Below, piece by piece: positions 45,066 to 55,197 of a DNA stretch of 64,000 bases. Both the position numbers and the translations under genes were made by a program. The DNA is from Microlunatus sp. Gsoil 973. Its GTDB lineage: Bacteria; Actinomycetota; Actinomycetes; Propionibacteriales; Propionibacteriaceae. Positions within the stretch are counted from its first letter, which is position 1. Every line of letters begins with the position of its first letter. The notes beneath the pieces are model-generated. The model made no database searches, had not been told where the DNA came from, and saw only the letters and a program-made list of their open reading frames with translations. The stretch is from positions 4,464,001 to 4,528,000 of the forward strand of contig NZ_CP046122.1 of NCBI RefSeq assembly GCF_009707365.1. Reading direction: 5' to 3'.

Positions 45066-46049
45066 ATGGCTGACGACCTGCTGACGGTCGAGAACCTGCA
45101 GACCAGATTCCGTCGCGCCGACGAGACGATCTACGCCGTCAACGGTGTGAGTTTCTCGGTGGCACCGGGCGAAACGCTCGGCATCGTCGGGGAGAGTGGC
45201 TCCGGCAAGTCGGTTTCGCTGCTGTCAACGCTCGGGTTGGTGCGCGGTGCCCGGTCGGTGACCGGGTCGGCCAGATTCATGGGCACGGAATTGCTCAAGT
45301 TGCGGCGCAAGCAGCTCGAGGACATCCGAGGTCGCGACATCGGAGTGATCTTCCAGGACCCGATGACCAGCCTCAACCCGACGATGCGCATCGGCGACCA
45401 GATCATGGAAGCGATGATCACCCACCAGTACACCAACCGGCGGGGTGCCTTCGCGCGGACCCTGGAACTGCTGGACAAGGTGGGCATTCCCGAACCCCGG
45501 GCGCGGTTCAAGAGCTACCCGCACGAGTTCTCCGGCGGGATGAGGCAGCGGGCCATGATCGCCATGGCGATCGCCTGCGAGCCGCAACTGTTGATCGCCG
45601 ACGAGGCGACGACCGCGGTTGACGTGACCGTCCAGGCGCAGATCCTCGCGCTGCTGGACGATCTCCGCCAGGAGCGGAAGATGAGCATCATCCTGATCAC
45701 CCACGACTTCGGGGTAGCCACCAACTTCTGCGATCGGATCGTCGTGCTGTACGCCGGCAAGGTGATGGAGAGCGCCCGCCTGGAGGAGTTCCTTGTTCGT
45801 CCGGCACACCCGTACACACTCGGGCTGAAGGCCTCGGTGATCGAGGTCGGTCAGCGTGGCCGGGACCTTGTGCCGGTCCCGGGCATGGCGACCACCGTGA
45901 CCGAGCCACCCAGCAGCTGTCCGTTCGCCCCGCGGTGCAGCATGGCCGTCGAACGTTGTCACCGGGAGGTACCCCCATTGCGGTCCATGGGCCAGGGTCA
46001 CGCCGTGGCGTGCCACCGCGCAGAAGAGGTGATGGCTCGTGCCAGCTGA
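45066..46049 (+). CDS. Peptide-type ABC transporter ATPase (DppD-like)
   Basis: 327 aa. Walker A GESGSGKSVSLL, signature FSGGMRQRAMIAMA, Walker B LLIADEATTAVD, H-loop ITHDFG; the C-terminal oligopeptide-transporter extension with CPFAPRCSMAVERC is present (Fe-S-like Cys cluster in DppD/F). Overlaps the following ATPase gene by 11 bp. Confidence 0.93.
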   Translation: MADDLLTVENLQTRFRRADETIYAVNGVSFSVAPGETLGIVGESGSGKSVSLLSTLGLVRGARSVTGSARFMGTELLKLRRKQLEDIRGRDIGVIFQDPMTSLNPTMRIGDQIMEAMITHQYTNRRGAFARTLELLDKVGIPEPRARFKSYPHEFSGGMRQRAMIAMAIACEPQLLIADEATTAVDVTVQAQILALLDDLRQERKMSIILITHDFGVATNFCDRIVVLYAGKVMESARLEEFLVRPAHPYTLGLKASVIEVGQRGRDLVPVPGMATTVTEPPSSCPFAPRCSMAVERCHREVPPLRSMGQGHAVACHRAEEVMARAS

Positions 46050-47088
46050 TCCGTTGTTGCAGGTCGAGTCGGTCTCCAAGCGGTTCAAGGTCGGCGGGCG
46101 GATGCTGCGTGCCGTCGAGTCGGTGTCGTTCGAGGTGTCGGCGGGGCAGACCCTGGGAGTCGTCGGGGAGAGCGGATCGGGCAAGTCGACGCTCGGCCGG
46201 GTGGCCTTGCGGCTGCTTCCCGCTGACTCCGGACGGGTGCTGTTCGACGGGCAGGATCTGGCGGATCTGAACCCGAAGGAACTGCGGTCCGTTCGTCGGC
46301 GAATGCAGATGATCTTCCAGAATCCGCTGGCCAGCCTGAATCCGCGGATGACCATCGGCGCCGCGATCGAGGATGCGATGATCATCCAGAAGAGCGGCGG
46401 ATCGGCCAATGCCCGGCGAGCGCGGGTCGGTGATCTGCTGGAGCGGGTCGGCCTGCCCCGGTCGGCCGCCGATGCCCACCCGTTCGAACTGTCCGGCGGT
46501 CAGCAGCAGCGAGTCGGCATCGCGCGGGCCCTGGCGCTTTCGCCCGGGCTGGTGGTCTGCGACGAGCCGGTCTCTGCGGTCGACGTCTCGATCCAGGTGC
46601 AGATCATCGAACTGCTGAAGGAGTTGCAGCAGGAGCTGGGCATGGCGTACATGTTCATCTCCCACAACCTGGCCGTCGTCCAATATCTCAGCGACATGGT
46701 GCTGGTGCTCTATCTGGGTCAGGTGGTCGAGCAGGCGCCCGCCGACCAATTGTTCGACGCGCCGCGGCATCCGTACACCAAGGCACTGATCGATTCGGTG
46801 TTGACGATTCCGAAGAGTGCCGCCGATCGACGGCTCATCCGGCCGCCGCGGGGTGAGATCCCCTCGCCGCTGTCGCCACCCAGCGGTTGCCCGTATCACC
46901 CGCGTTGCCCGATCGCGACCAGCAAGTGTCGGGAGGAGAAGCCGGCGCTGCGCGCGGTGGGCCAAGGACGATTGGCTGCCTGTCATTATCCGCTCGCCGA
47001 CACCGGTGCGCCCGCTCTCGTCAGCGTCGACGCAGGGGAGGAGGCGCTCAAGCCGAGCGAGCGTGCGACGTCGGAGATCGGCGCCTGA
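46039..47088 (+). CDS. Peptide-type ABC transporter ATPase (DppF-like)
   Basis: 349 aa. Walker A GESGSGKSTLGRVAL, signature LSGGQQQRVGIARAL, Walker B LVVCDEPVSAVDVS and CPYHPRCPIATSKC at the C terminus. GTG 46039 start within the end of the DppD-like gene. With DppD it forms the heterodimeric ATPase of this importer. The last ~35 residues are extra. Confidence 0.93.
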   Translation: MPADPLLQVESVSKRFKVGGRMLRAVESVSFEVSAGQTLGVVGESGSGKSTLGRVALRLLPADSGRVLFDGQDLADLNPKELRSVRRRMQMIFQNPLASLNPRMTIGAAIEDAMIIQKSGGSANARRARVGDLLERVGLPRSAADAHPFELSGGQQQRVGIARALALSPGLVVCDEPVSAVDVSIQVQIIELLKELQQELGMAYMFISHNLAVVQYLSDMVLVLYLGQVVEQAPADQLFDAPRHPYTKALIDSVLTIPKSAADRRLIRPPRGEIPSPLSPPSGCPYHPRCPIATSKCREEKPALRAVGQGRLAACHYPLADTGAPALVSVDAGEEALKPSERATSEIGA

Positions 47089-47141
47089 TGGCACTCCGGG
47101 TTGTCCCAGCACACATGTACTAGTTGGAAGAAGGCTGACCC

Positions 47142-48029
47142 TTGAAGTACGAAGTCCTCGACGCAACCCAGCGCGAGCAGTTTCTTGATCAAGGATTCGT
47201 TCGTGTCGACAACTGCTTCACTCCCGAAGCGGCTGCCGAGTACACCTCCGAGATCTGGACCCGCCTCGGCTACAGCCCGGATGATCAGTCCACCTGGGCC
47301 GAATCGTCGATCCACATGCCGACCCATCACACGTTCGACGTCAAGACGTTCGCGCCGAAGGCCTGGCAGGCCGCCTGCGAGCTGGTCGGCGGCGAGGATC
47401 GGGTGAAGCAGCCGTACACCTGGGGCGACGGCTTCATCGTCAACCTGTACGAGGGGGCCGATCGGCCCTGGGAGGATGCCTCATCCAAGGCGCCCGGTTG
47501 GCACAAGGACGGTGACTTCTTCCGGCACTTCCTGGACTCGCCCGAACAAGGTCTGCTCACCCTGGTGCTGTGGTCGGAGGTCAAGCATCAGGGCGGCGCG
47601 ACGTTCGTTGCCACCGATTCGGTGGGACACGTGGCCCGATTCCTGGCCCAGCATCCCGAAGGCGTGCTGCCGAACGCATTCTCAGCGGCGGGATTGATCA
47701 ACCAGTGTGTTGGCTTCGCGGAGGCGACCGGCGAGGTCGGCACCGTCTATCTGCTGCACCCATACATCCTGCATGCCAAGGCACAGAACGTGACCCGGAC
47801 GCCGCGCTACATCACGAATCCGCCGATCCAGTTGCGCGAGCCGATGCGGTTCGACCGGGAGGACCCGTCCGATCACTCTTTGGTTGAGCAGGCGGTCCTC
47901 CGCGCGCTCGGCACCGAGCGCTACCACTTCGAGGCGTCCCACCCCCGAGAGGCGATCGTGCCGGCTCGGGTCAGGGCGCAGCAGGCGAGGAAGGAAGAGG
48001 AGCTCCGCCGGCTGCAGTCGACGAACTGA
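47142..48029 (+). CDS. Phytanoyl-CoA dioxygenase (PhyH)-family protein at end of ABC operon
   Basis: 295 aa. The Fe(II) site is GWHKDGDFFRHF (H-x-D) and the distal His in LLHPYILHAKAQNVTRTPRY with the 2-oxoglutarate Arg. Start is TTG 47142 behind GGAAGAAGG. The gene lies 53 bp after the ATPase genes on the same strand, so the dioxygenase likely modifies the imported compound (inference). It differs from the PhyH protein at 24607. Confidence 0.85.
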   Translation: MKYEVLDATQREQFLDQGFVRVDNCFTPEAAAEYTSEIWTRLGYSPDDQSTWAESSIHMPTHHTFDVKTFAPKAWQAACELVGGEDRVKQPYTWGDGFIVNLYEGADRPWEDASSKAPGWHKDGDFFRHFLDSPEQGLLTLVLWSEVKHQGGATFVATDSVGHVARFLAQHPEGVLPNAFSAAGLINQCVGFAEATGEVGTVYLLHPYILHAKAQNVTRTPRYITNPPIQLREPMRFDREDPSDHSLVEQAVLRALGTERYHFEASHPREAIVPARVRAQQARKEEELRRLQSTN

Positions 48030-48054
48030 AGGTTCTGGCCTTCACTTCGATTCC

Positions 48055-48837
48055 TCACCGCGACACGTCCAACCGGAGTTTGACCTGTCGCGGTCCCGGC
48101 GGAAGCCGAACCTCGGCGAGATTGCGCCGACGGTACTCCAGCGGTGTCACGCCGTGGTGACGGGTGAATTCGTTGGAAAGGTGGCTCTGGTCGTAGAAGC
48201 CTGTCTGGTGGGCAATGGCAGACAGCGGCAGGTCAGTGGTGCAGAGCAGCTCGTCGACCGCCATCAGCCGGACCGACCGGAGGTAGCGGTGTGGCGTCGT
48301 CCCGAAATGCTTCTTGAACTGTCGGTTGAAGTAGCTCGGTGACATGCCCGCGGCGGAGGCGAGCTCCTGGATGTCAAGCTTGCGCTGGTACGCCTCGGCC
48401 ATCAGCTCGATGGCCGGTGTCAACGGGAGCAGGCCGTCGCGGACGCTGTGCGCCGGCCGCAGACTGCGGATCACGCCTGCAATCCCGACGATCGCACCGC
48501 CCTGTCGTAATGGCCATTTCGTCGTCGCGAACCAGTCGAACGACCCGTTGACGTTGCGCACGAGTTCGACGAGCTCCACGATCCGCTCTCCGTGCTGCAG
48601 GATCCGCTCGTCGTAACGTCGGTAGTGATCGACCAGGTGGGGCGGTGAGAGGTCCTCGTCGCGTAGCCCGATGACCTGGCGCGGACTGCGGTATCCAAGA
48701 TGATGGACGAGAGCGTCGGTGCAGAGCACGAACCGGCGCTCCTGATCCTTCACGAAGTACAGAACCCCGAGCTCATTCATCGCGTCCAGCCCTGCCCCGT
48801 GCAAGAGGTCGAAACTCTGGTCGATCGTGACAGCCAT
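48055..48837 (-). CDS. AraC-family regulator with N-terminal PAS domain
   Basis: 260 aa. Residues ~18-135 are PAS-like (LGVLYFVKDQERRFVLCTDAL, IGLRDEDLSPPHLVDHYR, GSFDWFATTKWPL), followed by two helix-turn-helix units (LDIQELASAAGMSPSYFNRQFKKHFG and LSAIAHQTGFYDQSHLSNEF with the AraC C-terminal signature TPLEYRR). It is divergent from the rare-sugar operon across 273 bp and is its probable regulator. Confidence 0.88.
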   Translation of the reverse strand: MAVTIDQSFDLLHGAGLDAMNELGVLYFVKDQERRFVLCTDALVHHLGYRSPRQVIGLRDEDLSPPHLVDHYRRYDERILQHGERIVELVELVRNVNGSFDWFATTKWPLRQGGAIVGIAGVIRSLRPAHSVRDGLLPLTPAIELMAEAYQRKLDIQELASAAGMSPSYFNRQFKKHFGTTPHRYLRSVRLMAVDELLCTTDLPLSAIAHQTGFYDQSHLSNEFTRHHGVTPLEYRRRNLAEVRLPPGPRQVKLRLDVSR

Positions 48838-49110
48838 AGTGTGGTCACCAAATTTCCATGAACAACAGGGTTGGGTCCAGGCTTGACATCGATCGAGCGG
48901 CGCCTGACATTGCGAGAATATAACGAAGAACATCGCTGAACGTTGTTGCTCCGCGCTTCAGGCCCTTGCCGAAGCCGTGACCTTGGGGCTCGTTTTTTCC
49001 AATATCTGTACTGTGATTTGCAAGCTTGTCATCGCCGCGTTCGGTGATAGTTGCAGGACAGCGTTGCCCGCCGAAGGCGCGGGCACGTACCGACCAAGGC
49101 TGAGAAGACG
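48838..49110. promoter_or_regulatory. Divergent promoter region, AraC-type regulator / sugar operon
   Basis: 273 bp without a gene. AT-richer than the flanks, with TTGACA at ~48885 and TATAAC at ~48918 on the plus strand (31 bp apart, so not one promoter), and an imperfect AACAtCG...CGtTGTT dyad around 48930-48948. Binding of the AraC-type regulator is plausible. Confidence 0.35.
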
Positions 49111-50106
49111 ATGACGTTGACTCGCGAAACCAAGGGCCAGACCGGTCATCGGTTGCGGAGGCGCCGGATGGCCCGGAGCCACGACAGTGCCACTCCGGTC
49201 GGCCCGTCCCCACGGCGCCGGATGACGCGTGCGGGCCGCAAGGAAGCCGTTGCCGGATACGCCTTCCTGCTGCCGAACTTTCTCGGGTTCCTGGCCTTCA
49301 GCCTGATCCCGATCGGATTCTGCATCTGGCTGACTTTCACCAAGTGGAATCTTGTCCTGCCGCCGCAGGCGAACGGCCTGCAGAACTACCGAGACATGGT
49401 CAGCGACAGGCTCTTCTGGAAGACGCTGTGGAACAGCGTCTACTACACGGTGGGCGCAGTTCCAGCCGGCATCTTCATCGCATTCTGGCTCGCACTGCTG
49501 TTGAACCGCGGTATGCGTGGTGTCCGCATCTTCCGGACCGTCTACTTCCTCCCCTATGTGACGCTCACCGTCGCAATCGCCATCGTGTGGTCCTGGATCT
49601 ACAACCCTGATCTGGGCCTCTTGAACTTCCTGCTTGGCAAGATCGGCATCAACGGGCCGGCCTGGTTGCAGGACCCGAACTGGGCTATGCCGGCGATCAT
49701 CATCATGAGCAATTGGAAGGGCATCGGTTATCCGATGCTGATCTTCCTCGCCGCCCTGCAGGGAGTCCCCGAGGAGTATTACGAGTCGGCGCGACTGGAC
49801 GGGGCGAGCTGGCTGCAGCAGATCCGCCATGTGACCGTGCCCGGTGTCGCGCCGGCAACCTTCTACGTCGTGGTGATCTCGTTCATCGGGGCGATGCAGG
49901 GCTTCGACCAGTTCTATGTCATGACCCAGGGCGGTCCGGCGTACGCCACCACCACCATCGTCATGTACATCTATCAACAGGGATTCCAGTGGTTCAACAT
50001 GGGATACGCCGCAACCCTTGCGGTCGCCCTGTTCTTCCTGATTGCGGTCGTCACCGCACTGATCTGGCGCAGCCAGGCACGTAGTGCTGCGCTGACGGCG
50101 AACTGA
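49111..50106 (+). CDS. Carbohydrate ABC transporter permease (MalF type)
   Basis: 331 aa. Arg-rich cytoplasmic tail of ~45 residues, six TM segments, EAA loop YYESARLDGASWLQQIRHVTVPG. First gene of the rare-sugar operon; ATG 49111 chosen. No ATPase gene is nearby. Confidence 0.92.
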   Translation: MTLTRETKGQTGHRLRRRRMARSHDSATPVGPSPRRRMTRAGRKEAVAGYAFLLPNFLGFLAFSLIPIGFCIWLTFTKWNLVLPPQANGLQNYRDMVSDRLFWKTLWNSVYYTVGAVPAGIFIAFWLALLLNRGMRGVRIFRTVYFLPYVTLTVAIAIVWSWIYNPDLGLLNFLLGKIGINGPAWLQDPNWAMPAIIIMSNWKGIGYPMLIFLAALQGVPEEYYESARLDGASWLQQIRHVTVPGVAPATFYVVVISFIGAMQGFDQFYVMTQGGPAYATTTIVMYIYQQGFQWFNMGYAATLAVALFFLIAVVTALIWRSQARSAALTAN

Positions 50107-50149
50107 CGACTTCGGCCACCTTGATCATCAACTGACACAGGGAGACGTC

Positions 50150-51049
50150 GTGGCAACCACAGTCGAGCCGACACACTCAGTCCGGCTCACCGAGCCGCGG
50201 CCACGCGTGCGAAGCATGCGGCGGCGGCGACTGGTCGGCGACATCATCGCAATCATCGGCGCGTCGATCATCGGCGTGATCTTCGCCATGCCGTTCCTCT
50301 GGATGGTCTCCAGCTCGTTGAAAGACATCTCCGAGATATACGGATTCCCACCGAAGTTCATTCCGGAGGCCTTCAAGTGGTCCAACTACGTCGACGCCTG
50401 GCGGGCGCTGCCGTTCAAGACCTTCTTCCTGAACAGCATCTTCGTCTCCGTGCTGACCACCCTCGGCGCCGTGTTGACCTGTTCGCTGGCCGGTTACTCA
50501 TTTGCCAGGCTCCGGTACCCCGGCCGCGACAAGATCTTCCTTGCCTACCTGGCAACGATGATGATTCCGTTCCCGGTGCTCATGGTTCCGTTGTTCGTGA
50601 TCATGAAGAACCTGGGGCTGATCGACACGCTGTGGTCGCTCATCCTCCCCGCCATCTTCACTCCCGCCGGCACCTTCCTGATGCGGCAGTTCATTCTCAC
50701 GCTCCCTCGGGAGCTCGAAGAAGCTGCGCGGGTGGACGGCTGCGGATTCTTCGGCGTCTACTGGCGGATCGTCCTGCCGCTGATGAAGCCGGTGATCGCG
50801 ACCCTGGCGATCTTCACCTTCCTCGGGTCATGGAACGAGTTCCTGTGGCCATTGATCTCGATCAGTTCCATCGATCACAAGACCCTGCCCCTCGGCCTGA
50901 CGATGTTCCAATCACGCATCGCCGGCCGCACGCCCTGGAACCAGGTGATGGCCAGCGCAACCTTCACCATCGTCCCGGTTCTCGTGTTGTTCGTTCTAGG
51001 CCAGAAGTACTACGTCAAAGGAATCGTCACGACCGGCCTCAAAGGCTGA
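50150..51049 (+). CDS. Carbohydrate ABC transporter permease (MalG type)
   Basis: 299 aa, six TM segments, EAA loop LEEAARVDGCGFFGVYWRIVLPL, ending KYYVKGIVTTGLKG as usual for this family. GTG start 50150 behind CAGGGAGACGTC. Confidence 0.92.
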   Translation: MATTVEPTHSVRLTEPRPRVRSMRRRRLVGDIIAIIGASIIGVIFAMPFLWMVSSSLKDISEIYGFPPKFIPEAFKWSNYVDAWRALPFKTFFLNSIFVSVLTTLGAVLTCSLAGYSFARLRYPGRDKIFLAYLATMMIPFPVLMVPLFVIMKNLGLIDTLWSLILPAIFTPAGTFLMRQFILTLPRELEEAARVDGCGFFGVYWRIVLPLMKPVIATLAIFTFLGSWNEFLWPLISISSIDHKTLPLGLTMFQSRIAGRTPWNQVMASATFTIVPVLVLFVLGQKYYVKGIVTTGLKG

Positions 51050-51106
51050 CACCGGCACAATCCCATCTCTCGCGCTCATCGCTGATCGTCATCGAGGAGA
51101 CTCACC

Positions 51107-52487
51107 ATGCCATACATCCCTCATCCGTCCTCCGGACTGAGCCGCCGCCGTCTGCTCGGTGGATCGGCGGCATTGGTCGGCGGACTCGCAGCATCACCAT
51201 TCCTCGCCGCCTGCAGCGGAGAGAAGAACTCACCAGGTCCCGGGGGCAAGGGAAACCGACACCGGGCCATGGAAGGCAATGACCTGGGAGGGCAAGCAGG
51301 AGATGGAGAAGTGGAACCTCCACATCTCCAACTTCTTCAAGAAGTATCCCGATATGAAGCCGTCTGTGGACTACGGGATCGACTGGGACACCTACTGGAC
51401 CAAGCTCCAGACAACGGTCGCCGGCGGCGCTCCTCCGGATATGGCCTGGATGCACGACACCCGCGTCCACCTCTTCGCGTCGCAAGGCCTTCTCGAACCG
51501 TTGGACGACTATCTGAAGAGCGATGTGCCCCAGGGATGGCCGGGCGAGTTCTTCCCGTCCCAGGTGCAAGGCTTCCAGTACGACGGCAAGCAATACGGCT
51601 TCCCGTACGACTGGGCGACCTCGGGCCTCTACATCAACCTCGACTGGCTGGAGGACGCCGGTGTCGATGTGCCAACCGAGGAGTGGACCTACGACCAGCT
51701 GATCCAGGCCGCGGTCAAGCTGACCGAGCACGCCGGCAAGTCCGGCAAGGCGTGGGGAGTTTCATTGCCCACCGACTCCGGCTTCGCGCACCAGGTGATC
51801 AAGGCCTACGGCGGCGACTACGTGACCGGCGACGACCTGACGATGCACTTCACCGAGCCGGGCACGGTCAACGGGTTCCAGCTGCTCTACGACGCGATCT
51901 GGAAACTCCACGTGATGCCGAACCCTGATCAGATCAAGGCGGCGACCGGAGGCACCGGCGACACCGTGGCCTTCTTCTCCAGCGGAAAGGTCGCAATCCT
52001 GCACTCGCTCAACGACGCGGCGTTCGCCGTGGACGAGCTCGTCAAGGGCAAGTTCCGATGGACGGTGGCGCCGATGCCGACGGGGCCGGCAGGACGCTTC
52101 CAGGGCGTCGGTGGATCGGCGTTCTCGATCCCGAAGGGATCACCACATCCGGATCTCACGTACAAGTTCATCAAGTACACGCTGAGTGACCCGGCGAACC
52201 TCCCGGTCACCGCGAAGATGGGTTCGATGTTCGTGTCGAACACCAAGTACGCCCAGTACGGCGTTCCCGACAAGAAGGTGCTTGACCCGGACGTCTACAC
52301 CCATACCTTCTTCGACCTCGGCAAGGCGAACTCCGACCGGCCGCTGTATTGGCCGGCGTACGGCCGCTGGGATCAGTCCGTCTACAACAAGAACATGGAC
52401 AACCTCTGGTCCAACCAGACCTCCGATGTGGCGAAAACGCTTGCCCAGGTGCAGACGGAAACGGAGCCGTTGCTGCAGATGCACTGA
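51107..52487 (+). CDS. ABC transporter substrate-binding lipoprotein, apparent frameshift
   Basis: Solute-binding family 1 protein of the rare-sugar operon. The N terminus (SRRRLLGGSAALVGG, lipobox FLAACSG) is in one frame, the mature body (ETDTGPWKAMTW onward, with TSGLYINLDWLEDAGVDVP) in another. Break at GGG 51250-51252; two Gs read GKETDTGPWK without interruption and give about 459 aa. The twin-arginine-like motif suggests Tat export. Body is otherwise intact, so likely functional if the sequence is corrected. Confidence 0.85.
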
Positions 52488-52529
52488 CGCCGTGTCAATC
52501 ATCGAACCACCAACCCGGAGGAAAACACC

Positions 52530-53468
52530 GTGACCGACCGAACCCAAAGCGGGGCATCGAGTAACCGGCCCTCGCTTTCGTTCGGCTCCTGGGCATTTGC
52601 TTTCGGCCCTTTCGAGCCCGCCCCTTGGCCATTGCAACGGGTCGCGGAGTACCTTGCCGACGCAGGCTACGACGCGATCGAGATCAACGGTTTCCGTCCC
52701 CATCCCCACGACGAGGACTTCGACACTCCCAAGAAATGTGTCCCACTTCGCGAGCTGCTCGACGGTCTCGGCCTGGCCATCTCCGGGTACGCACCGGATT
52801 TCCGCTCGACGCCCCCCGCCGACGTCGCACTGGGGGACTATCTCGCCCGGATCGACAGCGCGCTCGCCTTCTGTCGGAACATGCAGATCTCAATTCTGCG
52901 GACCGACACGGTGTCGCCGCCCGGACCGATGGATGAGGAGCGCTTCGAACGGTTGATCACAGCCTGGCGGGCTGCCGCCGGCCACGCCGAGGACAGCGGA
53001 GTCAGACTGATCTGGGAATTCGAACCGGGTTTCTGGCTGAATCGGCCCAGCCAGGTGGTGCGCGCCGTCGAAGAAGTCGATCACCGGAACTTCTCGGTAT
53101 TGTTCGACAGCTCCCATGCGTTCACGGGCGCGGTGATGGGGGCCCGGCAGGGTGCCGATCCGGAGATCCTGCCCGGCGGCGTCGCCGAGTACGCCCGCCT
53201 GCTGTCCGGGCACATCGGGCACCTTCATCTGATCGACAGCGACGGCTCCTTGCACAACGACGAGACGAGCTCGCACCTCCCGTTCGGCCAAGGCAGGATC
53301 GATTTCGATGAGTTGGTCGAAGCCATTCCCGACGAACTCTTCGCGCTGCCGTTCTGGACCGTCGACTTCTGCTTCTGTGAGACTGCCGAGGCCGACGGTC
53401 GTGATGCCGTTGGATTCGTCAGGGAGTTGCTCAACCACGCTGACGATCCACAGGAGGTCGTGCGATGA
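52530..53468 (+). CDS. Sugar phosphate isomerase/epimerase (xylose isomerase-like TIM barrel), 1
   Basis: 312 aa. AP endonuclease-2 superfamily: YDAIEINGFRPHPHDED near residue 50, RLIWEFEPGFWLN (metal Glu), NFSVLFDSSHAF, GHIGHLHLIDSDGSLH (metal His). GTG start behind GGAGGAAAACACC. It ends in an ATGA overlap with the dehydrogenase gene. Confidence 0.87.
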   Translation: MTDRTQSGASSNRPSLSFGSWAFAFGPFEPAPWPLQRVAEYLADAGYDAIEINGFRPHPHDEDFDTPKKCVPLRELLDGLGLAISGYAPDFRSTPPADVALGDYLARIDSALAFCRNMQISILRTDTVSPPGPMDEERFERLITAWRAAAGHAEDSGVRLIWEFEPGFWLNRPSQVVRAVEEVDHRNFSVLFDSSHAFTGAVMGARQGADPEILPGGVAEYARLLSGHIGHLHLIDSDGSLHNDETSSHLPFGQGRIDFDELVEAIPDELFALPFWTVDFCFCETAEADGRDAVGFVRELLNHADDPQEVVR

Positions 53469-54493
53469 AGGCAGCCGCAATCACCGGGCCGGGGATGATC
53501 GACGTCACGGATCTGCCGGACCCCAGAGCCGGCGGAGACGTCGTGGTCGTGAAGATCCTGGTTGCCCCGCTGTGTACCGAGTTCAAACAACGACGCGACG
53601 GTCGACCGGGAGATCGACTCGGGCACGAGGCCGCTGGTGTCGTTGTCGACCCCGGATCGTCCACGGCGGTTGCTGTGGGAGACCGGGTCGTGGTCATGCC
53701 GCAATACGCGTGCGGCCGTTGCTGGCTCTGCTCCCGCGGGGAACACATCCACTGCCCGAACCAGCGCGATGTTCTCGCCGAGACCGGTTCTGTGGCCGGT
53801 GTCGGCACCATTGCGCAGTACGTCCTCAAGCCGGACTACCTGTTGATCAAGGTTCCTGACGACATCCCGCTGGACCATGCGGCAATGGCCTGCTGCGGGT
53901 TCGGCCCGACGTTCACCGCTCACCTGCGGCTCGGGACATCGGTACTGGACACCACCGTCGTCTCCGGCTGCGGCGCGGTCGGCCTCGGGGCAGTGCTCCA
54001 GGGAGCCACTCGGGGCTCCCGGGTGGTGGCGCTGGACACTCAGCCGTATCGCACTGAACTGGCTCGAAAGCTGGGCGCCGTCGAGGTCCTCGATCCGCTC
54101 AAGGTCGATGTCGCAGCGGCCGTCGAAGACTTGACGGAGGGCCGCGGAGCCGACGGTGGCATCGAAACCAGCGGAGCGCCCGGTGCCGCGGCGGCCCTCG
54201 CCGGGAGCATCCGGGTGCGCGGCGGGTTGGCGTTGGTCGCCTGGACGTCAGAGGTCACCTTCACCACACCGATCCCTGCCGGACTGGACATCTATTCCTG
54301 TTGGCACTGGAACCACGCCGTGAACCTGGCCGGCATGTGGTCGATGATCAGAGCCGCAGCCGCAAGGATCGACATGATGATCACCCACCGGCTCCCCCTC
54401 GATGCGGTCGGCGTCGCGATGGATCTCCAGGATCGCGGCGAATGCGGAAAGGTCATCCTGTATCCCTTCGGAGCCGAGGAGGTGGGTTACTGA
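53465..54493 (+). CDS. Zinc-binding alcohol/polyol dehydrogenase
   Basis: 342 aa medium-chain dehydrogenase. Catalytic Zn region PLCTEFKQ and GHEAAGVVVD, structural Zn cysteines CGRCWLCSRGEHIHC, Rossmann segment GCGAVGLGAVLQGATRG. Related to sorbitol/threonine dehydrogenases; NAD versus NADP not decidable. Probably oxidises a sugar or polyol in the pathway (context). Confidence 0.9.
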   Translation: MKAAAITGPGMIDVTDLPDPRAGGDVVVVKILVAPLCTEFKQRRDGRPGDRLGHEAAGVVVDPGSSTAVAVGDRVVVMPQYACGRCWLCSRGEHIHCPNQRDVLAETGSVAGVGTIAQYVLKPDYLLIKVPDDIPLDHAAMACCGFGPTFTAHLRLGTSVLDTTVVSGCGAVGLGAVLQGATRGSRVVALDTQPYRTELARKLGAVEVLDPLKVDVAAAVEDLTEGRGADGGIETSGAPGAAAALAGSIRVRGGLALVAWTSEVTFTTPIPAGLDIYSCWHWNHAVNLAGMWSMIRAAAARIDMMITHRLPLDAVGVAMDLQDRGECGKVILYPFGAEEVGY

Positions 54494-55197
54494 TGCCTTC
54501 GCAGATCGTGATGCTCGCCGGCGAGCCGGAATACCGGTCTCACCTGACCATGCGACCGATCGCCTCCCTGATGGAACGCGAGCTGGGTGCACGGGTCAGG
54601 TATCACACCCCGTCGTCGATACCGGATGAGCCGGACTTCGCCGAATCGTCCTTCGGCGATCTCAGCGACCTGGAGGATGCCGAACTGTTGATCATCTACA
54701 CCCGCTTCCGGAGACTCCCGGACGATGAGATGAAAGCCCTGGAGTCCTTCCTCGAACGTGGGGGAGCCGTCGTCGGACTGCGCACCTCGACCCATGCCTT
54801 CCGGTTCGCCCCCGAGGAGCCGTGGGCCGACTGGAACCTCGGTTTCGGGCGAGACGTGCTCGGTTCACCGTGGATCAGCCACCACGGCCACGACTCCAGC
54901 ACGGAGGTGACCCTGCGCGCCGACGCTCCGGTCGAGTTCGTCAGAGGGCTACCCGACCAATTCCACGTCCGCTCCTGGCTCTATCACACCGAGCTGCAAC
55001 CGTGGTGCCGGCCGATTCTCGACGGCGCTCCCGTCGATCCACAGTGCCCGCCGACGCCGGGGCCCGTCGCCTGGTATGGGGAACCGGACAATCGACGCCG
55101 TTTCTACACCAGTCTCGGACATGCCGAGGACCTCCAGCAGGAACCCGTCCGACGGTTGCTGTGCAACGCCGTCGGCTGGGCCGTCGGGATATCATGA
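54493..55197 (+). CDS. ThuA-like (trehalose-utilisation family) protein
   Basis: 234 aa. Glutamine-amidotransferase-like fold of the ThuA family: LIIYTRFRRLPDDEM, GGAVVGLRTSTHAFRF, NLGFGRDVLG, and HGHDSSTEVTL. The family includes proteins of 3-keto-glycoside metabolism. ATG 54493 overlaps the dehydrogenase stop (TGATG). Confidence 0.82.
   Translation: MPSQIVMLAGEPEYRSHLTMRPIASLMERELGARVRYHTPSSIPDEPDFAESSFGDLSDLEDAELLIIYTRFRRLPDDEMKALESFLERGGAVVGLRTSTHAFRFAPEEPWADWNLGFGRDVLGSPWISHHGHDSSTEVTLRADAPVEFVRGLPDQFHVRSWLYHTELQPWCRPILDGAPVDPQCPPTPGPVAWYGEPDNRRRFYTSLGHAEDLQQEPVRRLLCNAVGWAVGIS

Noticed and set aside
48885-48925. A sigma-70-type promoter made of TTGACA and TATAAC
   Set aside because: The two boxes are about 31 bp apart, far from the 16-18 bp needed.
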